This document shows positions 34,256 through 46,000 of a stretch of 64,000 bases of DNA, one piece after another. The translations under genes were made by a program, and so were the position numbers. This DNA comes from Malus domestica (Eukaryota; Streptophyta; Magnoliopsida; Rosales; Rosaceae): assembly GCF_042453785.1 (NCBI RefSeq), contig NC_091668.1, forward strand, positions 2,558,501 through 2,622,500, written 5' to 3'. The notes under the pieces were generated by a model that had not been told where the DNA came from, ran no database searches, and saw only the letters and a program-made list of their open reading frames with translations. Every line of letters begins with the position of its first letter. Within the stretch, counting starts at the first letter, position 1.

Positions 34256-34995
34256 TGTTGGATTTTGTGGCTCAATACTTCTTGGGCCTTTAGTTTTTTT
34301 GTCTCAAGCCCAAATATGTTTGGCCTTTTGTTACCCATTTGAAAGCCACATGGCAGCTAGGGTTTAATTAAAAAGGCACCAGCCTTATATAAGGAAATTC
34401 ATGCTTTTTGGTCAGAAGACAAGCTGCAGAAAAGCAGCAGAAAGGTAGCAGAAAAGAAAGTGCAGCCGAAAGCAAGCAAAAAAGAGAAAAGGCAGCAATG
34501 ATGAAATTTGTTAGGATGTTGGCTCAGGGAAGAAAAGTCAAGAGCTTTTCTTTTGGTATTTTCAAGGTAGCAGGTGCTATATGTTTGAGGAGAAGCCGAG
34601 TATAAGGGAACGGCAGATTAGAGAGAAGTAAGAGAAAGGTTGTTGTTTTCTATTCTCCCTTTGTTTGTAATCCCCTTTGTTAGTGATCACTCAACCAAAG
34701 AAAATTGTGCTACATTTTGTGGCTGTTGGGAGAGAAGGAATTTGGTATATGTTTCCATCTTCTCCATTTGTTCTTTGTGAGAGTGAGAGCTATTGGGTGT
34801 ATGTGGGATTTGGGTTTGAGTGTTGAACTCTATTTGTAATCTCCTTTTGATATTAGTGGAATTTCCTCGCCGTCTCGGAACTGGATGTAGGCTTACGCCG
34901 AACCAGTATAAATCCTTGTGTCTTTTGGATTATTTGTCTTGTCATATTTTGCCGTTGTAACTTATTGGTTTCATATTTGACGCTTCCGCACAACA
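34256..34995 (+). repeat. Left LTR of the copia-type element
   Basis: TGTTGGATTTTGTGG to CGCTTCCGCACAACA. TATA-like TTATATAAGG near 34384. Confidence 0.95.
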
Positions 34996-35040
34996 AGTGG
35001 TATCAGAGCTCCGGGTTTCGACTTGGGGCTTTGTACTAAT

Positions 35041-35853
35041 ATGTCTATGAAACCTTCGAATATGTCGGTGAAATATGATATTGAAAAATTCAATGGGAGG
35101 AATGATTTTAGCCTGTGGCGGGTTAAGATGCGAGCTGTGCTAGTTCAACAAGGGTTGCTTAAGGCGCTACAGGGTGTGGAAGCCTTGCCACAAGATTGGT
35201 CTGCTGAAGAAAAAGAAGACGCTTTGAATCGAGCACATAGTGCAATTATGTTATCACTATCTGATGAAGTTCTTCGTGAGATGGAAAATGAAACTACTGC
35301 AGCTGGTTTGTGGCTTAAGTTGGAGAGTATATACATGACCAAATCCCTCACCAATCGTTTGTATTTGAAGCAACGTTTGTACACTCTTCGTATGACTGAA
35401 GGTACACCTATTCAAAACCATCTTGATGAGTTTAATAAGGTTATTATGGATTTGAAAAGTATGGATAATAAAATTAATGATGAGGATTAATCTTTGATTT
35501 TGTTGTGTTCTTTACCTCCTTCGTATGCGAATTTTGTTGAAACTTTGTTATATGGGAGAGATTCTATTTGTATGGAGAATGTAAAAGCCGCTTTGAATTC
35601 AAGAGAGTTAAAGAACAAAGTATTTGGAAATTTGAATGATTCTCATTCTGAGGCTTTGATAGCAAGAGGCAGAGATAGGGAATATGGTTCAGGGAGTAAT
35701 AAAGGAAATTTGAGATCGAAGTCTAAGACCAGAAACAACACATGCAACTATTGTCGCAAGGAAGGGCATTGGAAAGTTGATTGCCCAAAACTGAAAGATA
35801 ATGCTGGTGCGAGTGCGAATGTCGTCGATGACGACTTCGACTTTGTTCTATGA
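35041..35853 (+). pseudogene. gag-like region of the copia-type element
   Basis: Contains the UBN2-type copia gag domain (FNGRNDFSLWRVKMR near the start) and, toward the end, a CCHC zinc knuckle (CNYCRKEGHWKVDC) typical of nucleocapsid. The family role is packaging of the element RNA. About one break is present. No pol follows; an A-run (35882-35911) and non-coding sequence fill the rest of the interior. Confidence 0.85.
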
Positions 35854-35877
35854 TGGCAGTTGGCTACACCAGATTTG

Positions 35878-35914
<37 letters not shown>

Positions 35915-36876
35915 ATCTGGTGTTGTGGGTACTCTTAAATCTCTCCGCTACATATGGAGATTTAAGAGTTTGTAAGGATTCTTTGTTATGATTTGAGAAA
36001 GTTGCTTAGTAGCCTCTATGTATGTTTGTGTTATGTCAGTTGCTCTTCATCGGTGTTTTTATTATTTTGGATATTGGTATGGTTTTGCTTTTTTTGGTAA
36101 AGTTGAATTCAGTGAGGGCCAATTTGTTGAGTTCTGCAAGTTTGGATAGTGAGACACCACACTATTTTGGATACACCACATGCACTGCAGAACATTTGTG
36201 TGGAACCCTCTTGTAGAAGGCAAGTTATATGTTTTCTAACTTTGGTCTATGGACATTTGGTTGGATTTGTTTGCCACTGCTATTTGGTCTGTTGGTCTCC
36301 ATCATCTGCAATTAGTTTTCTTGAAGACTTCAGTTGAGGTATGGTTTTGGATCTCCTGCTGATTATTTGAATTTGAAATTTTGGTTGTCCTGTTGGTGCT
36401 CATGTGATGATAGTAAACTTGAGTGAAGGGCATATTTTTGTATGTGGTATGTGAGACTTTGTTGCCAAATTTGTAATCAGTTTTGACTTGGAGAATATGC
36501 CATACTATGTGAATGAGTCTATTGGTGCAGTTTCAGACCATGGTGTTTGTGAGCAGGTGGAGTTCGTTGTGTGTCCAACTTTGGTATGATGTGCTTGATC
36601 TTTTGTTGGTGATATTGAAGAATTTCAGTTCTTCGTTTGAATCACTTTTGTTTTGATCAAGGCACTTATGGTTTGCAAATTTGGAGAAGACGGTAGAGAA
36701 ATGTTCACTTTCGTTGGCTTTGGTACAGTTTGAGTCGAGGTGGAAATTGTTATGAGCACTGGTAAGTTTGGGGAATTTAATTTAGTTTCCGTTGTCTTTA
36801 GTTTGTACTTTGGGTGCTTATGATGATTGTTGAGTCAACTCTGAGTTACTTTAGGGAATTTCGCCAAGGTGGAGAT

Positions 36877-37616
36877 TGTTGGATTTTGTGGCTCAATACT
36901 TCTTGGGCCTTTAGTTTTTTTGTCTCAAGCCCAAATATGTTTGGCCTTTTGTTACCCATTTGAAAGCCACATGGCAGCTAGGGTTTAATTAAAAAGGCAC
37001 CAGCCTTATATAAGGAAATTCATGCTTTTTGGTCAGAAGACAAGCTGCAGAAAAGCAGCAGAAAGGTAGCAGAAAAGAAAGTGCAGCCGAAAGCAAGCAA
37101 AAAAGAGAAAAGGCAGCAATGATGAAATTTGTTAGGATGTTGGCTCAGGGAAGAAAAGTCAAGAGCTTTTCTTTTGGTATTTTCAAGGTAGCAGGTGCTA
37201 TATGTTTGAGGAGAAGTCGAGTATAAGGGAACGGCAGATTAGAGAAAAGTAAGAGAAAGGTTGTTGTTTTCTATTCTCCCTTTGTTTGTAATCCCCTTTG
37301 TTAGTGATCACTCAACCAAAGAAAATTGTGCTACATTTTGTGGCTGTTGGGAGAGAAGGAATTTGGTATATATTTCCATCTTCTCCATTTGTTCTTTGTG
37401 AGAGTGAGAGCTATTGGGTGTATGTGGGATTTGGGTTTGAGTGTTGAACTCTATTTGTAATCTCCTTTTGATATTAGTGGAATTTCCTCGCCGTCTCGGA
37501 ACTGGATGTAGGCTTACGCCGAACCAGTATAAATCCTTGTGTCTTTTGGATTATTTGTCTTGTCATATTTTGCCGTTGTAACTTATTGGTTTCATATTTG
37601 ACGCTTCCGCACAACA
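36877..37616 (+). repeat. Right LTR of the copia-type element
   Basis: Same ends and length as the left LTR, about 99.6% alike by eye. Confidence 0.95.
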
Positions 37617-37896
37617 ACAAGCTCTGTATCATTCTATGAGAACAATCTTCAGATACGACAACAAGTAACTTATTAATTAATTCGTGAATTACCAATTCTT
37701 CAATCATTTTTTTTTATTGAAAGTCTTTTTCTTCTTTTAGTTTTATATCAAGTAATCCAACTTCTAGCCTACATTTCATTGGAGCTCGAAAACTTTGTGA
37801 AATTGGTGGAACACGATGGTTGATTAATATTCCTATACATATCTATTAGAAGAGGACGAACGACAAAAGAATGCGTAATATCTTTGGCGTGCTTTC

Positions 37897-38110
37897 ATCC
37901 CTCATCGAGAGTAACCTAAAACAAGGATATTGCAAGCCGTATAAAATGGAAGACGAGTTTATGTTCTTATCAATTTAACATCTAATACGTGAGCTAATGA
38001 TTCAGTAGATATTAAACTTTTTTATTTTATTTTTTATGGTGAGGCTCCCGTTCGTCTTCTTTGCATTGCACTATTGCAATGGCCTTTGCGTTGCACTACT
38101 ACAATGGCAT
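37897..38110 (+). pseudogene. Second decayed U2 copy with promoter remnants
   Basis: ATCCCTCATCG (37897-37907, a USE with one mismatch) and TATAAAAT (37940-37947) keep the 32-bp spacing. The first 40 or so nt of U2 are absent: the body resumes at TGTTCTTATCAATTTAACAT (about 37961) and runs through TACGTGAGCTAATG to GCGTTGCACTA. No Sm-like context is preserved as in the intact gene. A clear pseudogene. Confidence 0.75.
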
Positions 38111-38495
38111 GGAACCATGGACGGAGCCAATCAAAGCTCACTGGAGGCAGATGTCCCGACTCAAGTAATTCGTTTGTTAAATTATAGACTTCAGTTATAT
38201 AATATACACGCGTTATCTTTGTAGTAAATATTTGTATCTAATGTTCAACATACTTTCATACTACTTCACTCCATAATATGAGCAAAAGTGCTCTTGTTCT
38301 GTCATTCAAACCAAAAAACATTCTCCTGCCTATCATGTAGAAATATTTTTCTCATTATTTTGCCACTTTCCACTACTAGATTGAAATTTTTGTACCATTG
38401 GAATTGTGATGCACAATCATTTGAAATCATCCCAACTATCATATTGGTATTAAGTCATCCTATAATAAGGTCTTCTTAGTTATTTTTTAGGATGC
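38111..38495. other. Intergenic, no gene seen
   Basis: AT-rich spacer between the U2 remnant and the LINE tail. Confidence 0.5.
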
Positions 38496-39230
38496 CCCTA
38501 CAACAACAACAACAACAACCAAGCATTTTCCCACTAAGTGGGGTCGGCTATATGAATCCTAGAACGCCATGGTGCTCGGTTTTGTGTCATGTCCTCCATT
38601 AGATCCAAGTACTTTAAGTCTTTTCTTAGGGTCTCTTCCAAAGTTTTCCTAGGTCTTCCTCTACCCCTTCGGCCTTGAACCTCTGTCCCGTAGTCACATC
38701 TTCGAACTGGAGCGTCAGTAGGCCTTCTATGCACATGTCCAACCCACCGTAACCGATTTTCTCTTATCTTTCCTTCAATTTCGGCTACTCCTACTTTACC
38801 TCAGATATCCTCATTCCTAATCTTATCCTTTCTCGTGAGCCCACACCTCCAACGAAGCATCCTCATCTCCGCTACACCCATTTTGTGTACGTGTTGATGC
38901 TTCACCGCCCAACATTCTGTGTCATACAGCATCGCCGACCTTATTGCCGTCCTATAAAATTTTCCCTTGAGCTTCAAATAACACGCCGGATGCACTCTCC
39001 CACTTCATCCATCCCGCTTGTATTCCATATATTATGTCTTTGATCGACTTAGGCGAAGACCTTTAGATTTCAACACTTCTCTCCAAAGGTTAAGCTTCAC
39101 ATTTACCCCTTCCTGAGTTTTATCTATCAACCCTACATCGTTTGCGAAAAGCATACACCAAGGAATAACATCTTGAATATGTCCTGTTAACTCATCCATT
39201 ACCAATGCAAAAAGGTAAGGACTTAAGGAT
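38496..39230 (-). mobile_element. 5'-truncated RTE-type LINE copy
   Basis: On the minus strand this is the 3' end of the same LINE as at 43060-46260, ending in a (TTG)n tail (ACAACAACAACAACAACAAC on the plus strand, 38500-38520), the usual tail of plant RTE elements. It encodes the C-terminal post-RT part ([11 protein letters not shown]..., RRGRGRPRKTLEETLRKDL). Compared with the longer copy it lacks about 150 bp internally, and it stops abruptly at the LTR of the gypsy-like fragment. Confidence 0.88.
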
Positions 39231-39754
39231 TGTTAATGTACAAAATCAGTGAGGACTTTGGTACAACAGAAAATATTAAGTTTGTGACCTTTCCTAGATT
39301 GCTCCGGTCATTAGTGTGGATAAGTCTGTAAAATGATAGAGACAGAAGAGCAAACACAAGATGTACGTGGTTCACCCAGATTGGCTACGTCCACGGAGTA
39401 GAGGAGTTCTCATTAATTGTGAAGGGTTTACAGAAGTACATAGGTTCAAGCTCTCCTTTAGTGAGTACAAGTGAATGATTTGAATGATTTAGTACAAATG
39501 ACATTAGGAAATATTTTGGGAGAATGATCTCCTTTTATAGAAGAGAGTTTCTAGCCTTGTTCTGACATTGACACGTGTCGTGTTGTGATTGGCTTCCGAT
39601 GTTGACACGTGTCGCGCTATGATTGGCTTCTGGTGTCGACACGTGTCGCTCTGTGATTGGCCTCCTGGTTGGAAGGAAACTCTTCTGGGTCCTTGATGGT
39701 ATAACGTTGACCGGTGCTCGGTAGTTTCGGGATTGGTCAAGTATGGTACAAACA
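39231..39754 (-). repeat. LTR of the truncated gypsy-like element
   Basis: Minus strand TGTTTGTACCATACTTGACC to the CATTAACA end. Has three G-box/CCAAT tandem units (CACGTGTCG variants). Confidence 0.85.
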
Positions 39755-41084
39755 ATGCTCTTCTAAGTTCCCGAGCGAAGGAAGCTCCTCGGTTGGGGAC
39801 TTGCAAGATCCAAGCCGCTGAGTAATCACGAAACTTCTAAGTACCGAAGTGTGGTATCGTCTTCACTTGCCTTATCTATCTCATAGGTAGATGTGGCATC
39901 TTCTCTAGAAGTACTCTTCCTCCGTCCAGGGGTGGTATCTTTAACTGGTGGAGATGCACAAGGTAATGTATCAATTTCACTTGAAGCTTACTTGTAGTTT
40001 CAAGCTTGGTCAAGCGCGATACAACCATGTAGTAAGAGTCCCCCCAGTCGCAGAGCTAGGAGATCTGCTGAAAGAGGTGACAGACAAGGTAAGCAATCAG
40101 AGCTCCAAGCAATCAGTCCCAGATCAGAAGTTTGATTTAGAGTTCCGGCTGATTGTTCTCATTCTCCCTATCTTGCAGGCAGCATGAAGGATAAAGAGAA
40201 GAAAAATGAGGAGAGATGATATGAGATATTTTTGCTTTTGAAGAAGTAACTTTCCACAGGCTTATTCTTGAACTGAGCTTGAAGGTTTTTTGGTTTCCTC
40301 CAGAGTATAAAGCCGACTGAAGAATTTGAGGGTCAAAACAATTCCATCAAATCTAGAGTACGTTCGACCCTGCTAATATGGGATACTTTTGATGTTGACA
40401 AAGTAGTGGATGTATCGGCACGTGTTCTGTTATGCTTGTCTCCACATGCTTCTTTGTATCCTGCTCACTTGCCCTATCTGTTCCTTAGGCAGGTGTGGTA
40501 TCTTCTCTGAAAGCATAAGATGTTGAAGATGAGTACTCGAGAGCAATGCCAGGTAAGTAATCAGGTAAGGGGTTCCAGGCAGTCAATTCCTGACTGGAAG
40601 TTTGATTCCAAGTGCTGACTGATTGCTCTCTTTCTCATTGTCTTGCAGGTAAGAACAAGGCCAAAGGAAAAGACAGGGAAAAAGCATGATATGGGATACT
40701 CTTGCTTTTAACCCTGATGATATGAGATATTCTTGCTCTGGTGTAGCTTGTTTGCAGAGGTATTATCGGGGGGGGGGGGGAGAAAGCTGAGTATTTCAAG
40801 AGGCTTCGTTGTGAGTGCCCTCTCAGATATGAGGAAGGGTTGAGCATTTTTGCAGGTCTGCCTGTCTGTTGAGGATGGAGGTCGACATATATAGGAGTCT
40901 CTCAAACAACAAGTAGTAATGCTATTCCTTTACCATTCTTGGTCATAGCACTGTAGTGGGAGCTGCCAGCTTCACGTGTTTTAACTCTGTCAGAGTACTT
41001 TGAAAAAGTGGTCTGTGGTATCTGGAAAGCTGATGTTGCGTATGAAGATTACAGACAAGCTTTATCCAAGGAGATCTGGCTCTC

Positions 41085-41330
41085 AAAGTTGAGAAAGTGA
41101 TGCCTCTTCGGTTTTCAAACAAGCGATCCTGTCGGGGATCTGGCTCTCGAGATTCAGAGAACGGTGCCTCTTCGATTTTTAAGAAAGCAATCCTGCTGGG
41201 AGTTTGGCTCTTGAGATTCGGAGAGCGGTGTCTCTTTGATTTTTGAGAAAGTAATCCTGTTGGGAGTCTGGCTCTCGAGATTCGAAGGGCGGTGCCTCTT
41301 CGATTTTGGAGCAAGCAATCTTGTTGGGAG
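41085..41330 (-). repeat. Tandem array, about 62-bp units
   Basis: Four copies of a unit with CTCGAGATTC, GAGAACGGTGCCTCTTCGAT and TTTGAGAAAG.AATCCTG. The inverse counterpart of 19545-19800. Confidence 0.8.
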
Positions 41331-41754
41331 TGTTTTCTCGAATATGAGTAAAGGTTGGGCATTTTGCTAGTTTACCTTGACACGGAGCACAGAGGTTGAC
41401 ACACAGGGACTGTCCAATTATCCAGCAGTGGTGCTGTTCCTTTACCCTTGTGGGTAATAATATGGTAGCTAGACCTTCAAAATTTATGTGTCTAAGCTTT
41501 GTTAGTGTTGTTTCTTTGCTATTCTTTTACCCTTCTTGGTCATAGCGATGTAGTGAGAGCTACAAGCTTCACGTGTCTAAATTTTGTCAGAGATTTTTGG
41601 CAAAGTTATCTGTGGTACCCATGAGCTGATGTTGCGTGTGGAAAGTGGATGATTGAACAGTAAGATTCATGTGCTTTCTACTTCACCAGAAATCTTCGAC
41701 AGATTGCCCGTAATTTCCGCAAAGCTGAGTGTGCATGTGACAGGTGCTGACAAG

Positions 41755-41985
41755 GCTGAGAAAGCAGGTACCTCTTCAATTTCTGAGATCGGCCTTCGTG
41801 GTCTCTGAGCAGCCCAACTTTTGAGAAAGCAAGCGCCTCTTCGATTTTTGAGATCGGCCCTCGTGGTCTTTGAGCAGCCCAGCTTTTGAGAAAGCAAACG
41901 CCTCTTCGATTTCTGATATCGACCCTCGTGGTCTCTGAGCAGCCCAGCTTTTGAGAAAGCAAATGCCTCTTCGATTTCTGAAGCT
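41755..41985 (-). repeat. Tandem array, about 62-bp units, second type
   Basis: Four copies of a unit with CTCTTCGATTTCTGA, GATCGGCCCTCGTGGTC and TCTGAGCAGCCCAGCTTTTG. Related in layout to the preceding array but with a different sequence. Confidence 0.8.
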
Positions 41986-42120
41986 CTGTCGAGTACAGAT
42001 TTTTATAGAGGTTGGCATTAAGTTCCAAAGTACACTTGAATCTCCACCAGTAGAAGCTCCATTCTTGCACTTCTAAGATCTTGATTTGTCCGACCTCTTC
42101 TTTCTTCAACACCTTTGAAA

Positions 42121-42795
42121 ATGTCTGGCCCCTCTGACTGTCATTTTGACTTGAACCTTGGTGAAGAGGCAGCCACGCCTTCTTCAGACAACATATGGCG
42201 CTCATCCTTCTTATCCCCTACTGGTCCTCTTACCGTTCGGGATTCTATGATGAAGAATGATATGACCGCTGCGGTGGTGGGCAGGAACCTTCTCACTCAT
42301 AAAGATAACATACTTCTTTCCAAATGGTCTGATGAGTTGGCTGTTAAGGATTCTCTGGCTCTCAATGTTCAGTGTGCAGGTTCTGTGTCTAATATGGCCC
42401 AACGCCTATTTGCTCAAACCTGCCAAGTTGAATCATTGGCGGCTGAAGTGATGAGTCTCAAACAGGAGATTAGAGGGCTGAAGCATGAGAATAAACAGTT
42501 GCACAGGCTCGCACATGACTATGCTACAAACATGAAGAGGAAGCTTGACCAGATGAAGGAATCTGATGGTCAGATTTTACTTGATCATCAGAGATTTGTG
42601 GGTTTGTTCTAAAAGCATTTATTGCCTTCGTCTTTTAGGGCTGTACCGCGTAATGAAGCTCCAAATGATCAGCCTCTGATGCCTCTTCCTTCTAGGGTTC
42701 TGTCCAGTACTGAGGCTTCGAATGATCCCCCTCTGATGCCTTCTCTTTCTGGGGCTCTACCGACTGCTGAGACTTCTCCTAAGCAACCTTTGTAA
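42121..42795 (+). pseudogene. Antisense open frame of the gypsy-like family, coiled-coil protein
   Basis: Lies on the strand opposite to the element. It encodes a hydrophilic protein beginning MSGPSDCHFDLNLGEEA, with a heptad-like, charged segment (about residues 105-155: EVMSLKQEIRGLKHENKQL) that should form a coiled coil, and a Pro/Ser-rich tail. About one break. I recall near-identical predicted proteins as very abundant in apple, consistent with a repeat-borne frame. Tat-lineage plant gypsy elements are known to carry extra antisense ORFs between pol and the 3' LTR, which would explain its position and strand (inference). Confidence 0.6.
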
Positions 42796-43059
42796 AGGCT
42801 CCCTCTTGTTTGTTTATTTTGACTCATGTATATGTACATATTGTAACTTATCGGAGATATCAATAAATAAGCTTTGCTTCATTTCAACGTATTGTGTTAA
42901 ATACACTAAAGCCTTCTTCACTAAGTTCTTTGAATTTTTCTTTTGTTGAAGTTTGTATGTTGAAGCTTTGTGAGTGAAGCATGTAGGTTGAGGTAATGTT
43001 CCCTTAATTTCTCGAGTGAGGAAAACTTTTCGGTTGAAGACTTGAAAAATCCAAGTCAC

Positions 43060-46000
43060 TGAGTGTGGTCGGCTATATGAATCTTAGAACGCCATTGTGC
43101 TCGGTTCTGTGTCATGTCCTCCGTTAGAACCAAGAACTCTAAGTCTTTTCTTAGAGTCTCTTCCAAAGTTTTCCTAGGTCTTCCTCTACCCCTTCAGCCC
43201 TGAACCTCTATCCTATAATCGCATCTTCTAACCGGAGCGTCAGTATGCCTTCTTTGCACATGTCCAAACCACATTAACCGATTTTCTCTCAGCTTTTCTA
43301 CAATTTCAGCTACTCCTACTTTACCTCGGATATCCTCATTCCTAATCTTATCCTTTCTCGTATGCCCACACATCCAACGAAGCATCCTCATCTCCGCTAC
43401 ACCCATTTTGTGTACGTGTTGATGCTTCACCGTCCAACATTTTGTGCCATACAGCATCGCCGGCCTTATTGCCGTCCTATAAAATTTTCCCTTGAGCTTC
43501 AGTGGTATACGGCGGTCACACAACACGCCGGATGCACTATTCCACTTCATCCATCTAGCTTGTATTCTATGGTTGAGATCTCCATCTAATTCTCCGTTCT
43601 TTTGTAAGATAGATCCTAGGTAGCGAAAGCAGTCGCTCTTTGGTATTTCCTGATCTTCGATCCTCACCCCTAACTCATTTTGGCCTCCATTTTCACTGAA
43701 CTTGCACTCCATATATTCTGTCTTTGATTGGCTTAGGCGAAGACCTTTAGATTCCAACACTTCTCTCCAAAGGTTAAGCTTCACATTTACCCATTCCTGA
43801 GTTTCATCTATCAATACTATATCGTCTGCGAAAAGCATACACCAAGGAATATCATCTTGAATATGTCTTGTTAACTCATCCATTACCAACGCAAAAAGGT
43901 AAGGACTTAAGGATAAGCCTTGATGTAATCCTACAGTTATGGGGAAGCTTTCGGTTTGTCCTTCATGAGTTATTACGGCAGTCTTTGCTCCTTCATACAT
44001 ATCCTTTATAGCTTGGATATATGCTACTCGTACTCCTTTCTTCTCTAAAATCCTCCAAAGAATGTCTCTTGGGACCCTATCATACGCTTTTTCCAAATCT
44101 ATAAAGACCATGTGTAAATCCTTTTTCCCATCTCTAATATTTCCATCAATCTTCGTAAGAGATAAATTTCCTTCATGGTTGAGCGCCCTGGCATGAACCC
44201 GAATTGGTTGTCCGAAACCCGTGTCTCTTGCCTCAATCTATGCTCAATGACTCTCTCCCAGAGTTTCATTGTATGACTCATTAGCTTAATACCCCTATAG
44301 TTCATGCAATTTTGTACGTCGCCCTTATTCTTGTAGATAGGCACCAAAGTGCTCTTTCGCCACTCATTTGGCATCTTCTTCGTTTTCAAAATCCTATTGA
44401 AAAGGTCAATGAGCCATGCTATACCTGTCTCTCCCAAGACTTTCCACACTTCGATCGATATATCATCTGGGCCCACTGCTTTTCTGTGCTTCATCTTCTT
44501 CAAAGCTACAACCACTTCTTCATTCCTGATTCAACGATAAAATGAGTAGTTTCTACACTCTTCTGAGTTACTCAACTCCCCTAAAGAAGTACTCCTTTCA
44601 TGTCCTTCATTGAAAAGATTATGAAAAAACCTCTCCATCTGTCTTTGACTGCGTTCTCTGTAGCAAGAACCTTTCCATCCTCATCCTTGATGCACCTCAC
44701 TTGGTTTAGGTCCCTTGTCTTCTTTTCCCTTGCTCTAGCTAGTTTATAGATATCCAACTCTCCTTCTTTGGTATCTAGTCACTTATACATATCGTCATAA
44801 GCCACTAACTTAGCTTTTCTCACAGCTTTCTTCGCCTCTTGCTTCGCTCTTTTGTACCTTTCACCATTTTCATAGGTCCTATCCTTGTATAAGGCTTTAC
44901 AACATTCCTTCTTAGCCTTCACCTTTGTTTGTACCTCCTCATTCCACCACCAAGATTCCTTTTGGTATGGAGCAAAGCCCTTGGACTCTCCTAATACCTC
45001 TTTTGCTACTTTTCGGATACAACTAGCCATGGAATCCCACCTTTGGCTAGCTTCCCCCTCTCTATCCCACACACACTGGGTGATTACTTTCTCTTTGAAA
45101 ATGGCTTGTTTTTCTCCTTTTAGATTCCACCATCTAGTCATTGGGCACTTCCAAGTCTTGTTCTTTTTTCTCACTCTTTTGATATGTGCATCCATCACCA
45201 ACAAGCGATGTTGATTAGCCAAGCTCTCTCCCGGTATAACTTTGCAATCCTTACAAGTTATACGATCCCCTTTCCTCATTAGAAGAAAATCTATTTATGT
45301 TTTTAACGACCTACTCTTGTAGGTGATCACATGTTCTTCTCTCTTCTTAAAAAATGTGTTGGCTAAGAAGAGATCATATGCCATTGCAAAATCCAAGATA
45401 GCTTCCCCATCCTCGTTTCTCTCCCCAAAACCATGGCCACCATGAAAACCTTCATAGTTGCCTGTCTTCTTGCCCACGTGTCCATTTAAATCTCCTCCTA
45501 TAAATAACTTCTCCGTCTGAGCAATTCCTTGCACCAAGTCTCCAAGGTCTTCCTAAAATTTCTCCTTCGAACTCGTATCCAACCCTACTTGAGGTGCGTA
45601 CGCACTAATCACATTGATGAGTTCTTGTCCTATTACAATCTTGATTGCCATGATTCTATCTTCTACCCTCTTGACATCTACAACATCTTGTGTCAAGGTC
45701 TTGTCCACGATGATGCCAACACCGTTTCTCGTTCTATTTGTGCCCGAATACCAAAGTTTAAACCCTGAGTTTTCTAGATCCTTTGCCTTAAGACCAACCC
45801 ACTTAGTTTCTTGTAGGCACATAATATTTATCCTTCTCCTCACCATAACTTCCACTACTTCCATAGATTTTCCCATTAGGGTTCCTATATTCCACGTTCC
45901 TAAACGTATTTTACTCTCTTGAACTCTACCCTTCTGTTTAAACTTTTTCAACCTCCCCCGTCTAATAGGATCAAAGTACTTCTTTTGTGTGTCCTGTGTA

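Larger units (their letters stand above)
34256..37616 (+). mobile_element. Ty1/copia-type gag-only LTR retrotransposon (TR-GAG), young
   Basis: Two nearly identical 740-bp LTRs (34256-34995, 36877-37616) are flanked by the perfect 5-bp duplication ACAAG (34251-34255, 37617-37621). After the left LTR comes TGGTATCAGAGC, the initiator-Met tRNA primer site, and before the right LTR AAGGTGGAGATTG, a copia-type polypurine tract. The 1.9-kb interior encodes only a gag-like region; there is no protease, integrase or RT. By eye the LTRs differ at about three positions in 740, suggesting an insertion within a few hundred thousand years at commonly used rates. Structurally whole, with about one break in gag. 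It would depend on a helper element. Confidence 0.93.
39231..43055 (-). mobile_element. Truncated gypsy-like element, same family as 14965-21647
   Basis: On the minus strand: 3' LTR at 39231-39754, then interior sequence extending right to about 43055. No 5' LTR is seen. 39755-41330 matches 19450-21098 in inverted orientation. Farther right are a second tandem array and an open frame antisense to the element. No gag/pol recognised. Both edges abut RTE LINE sequence. Broken and old. Confidence 0.7.

Noticed and set aside
34998-35009. TGGTATCAGAGC as part of a tRNA gene
   Set aside because: It is the primer-binding site complementary to initiator tRNA-Met, directly after an LTR; no tRNA cloverleaf surrounds it. 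The same applies at 63116-63128.
45614-45922. 102-codon plus-strand frame in the LINE
   Set aside because: Antisense to the LINE endonuclease; no independent evidence.
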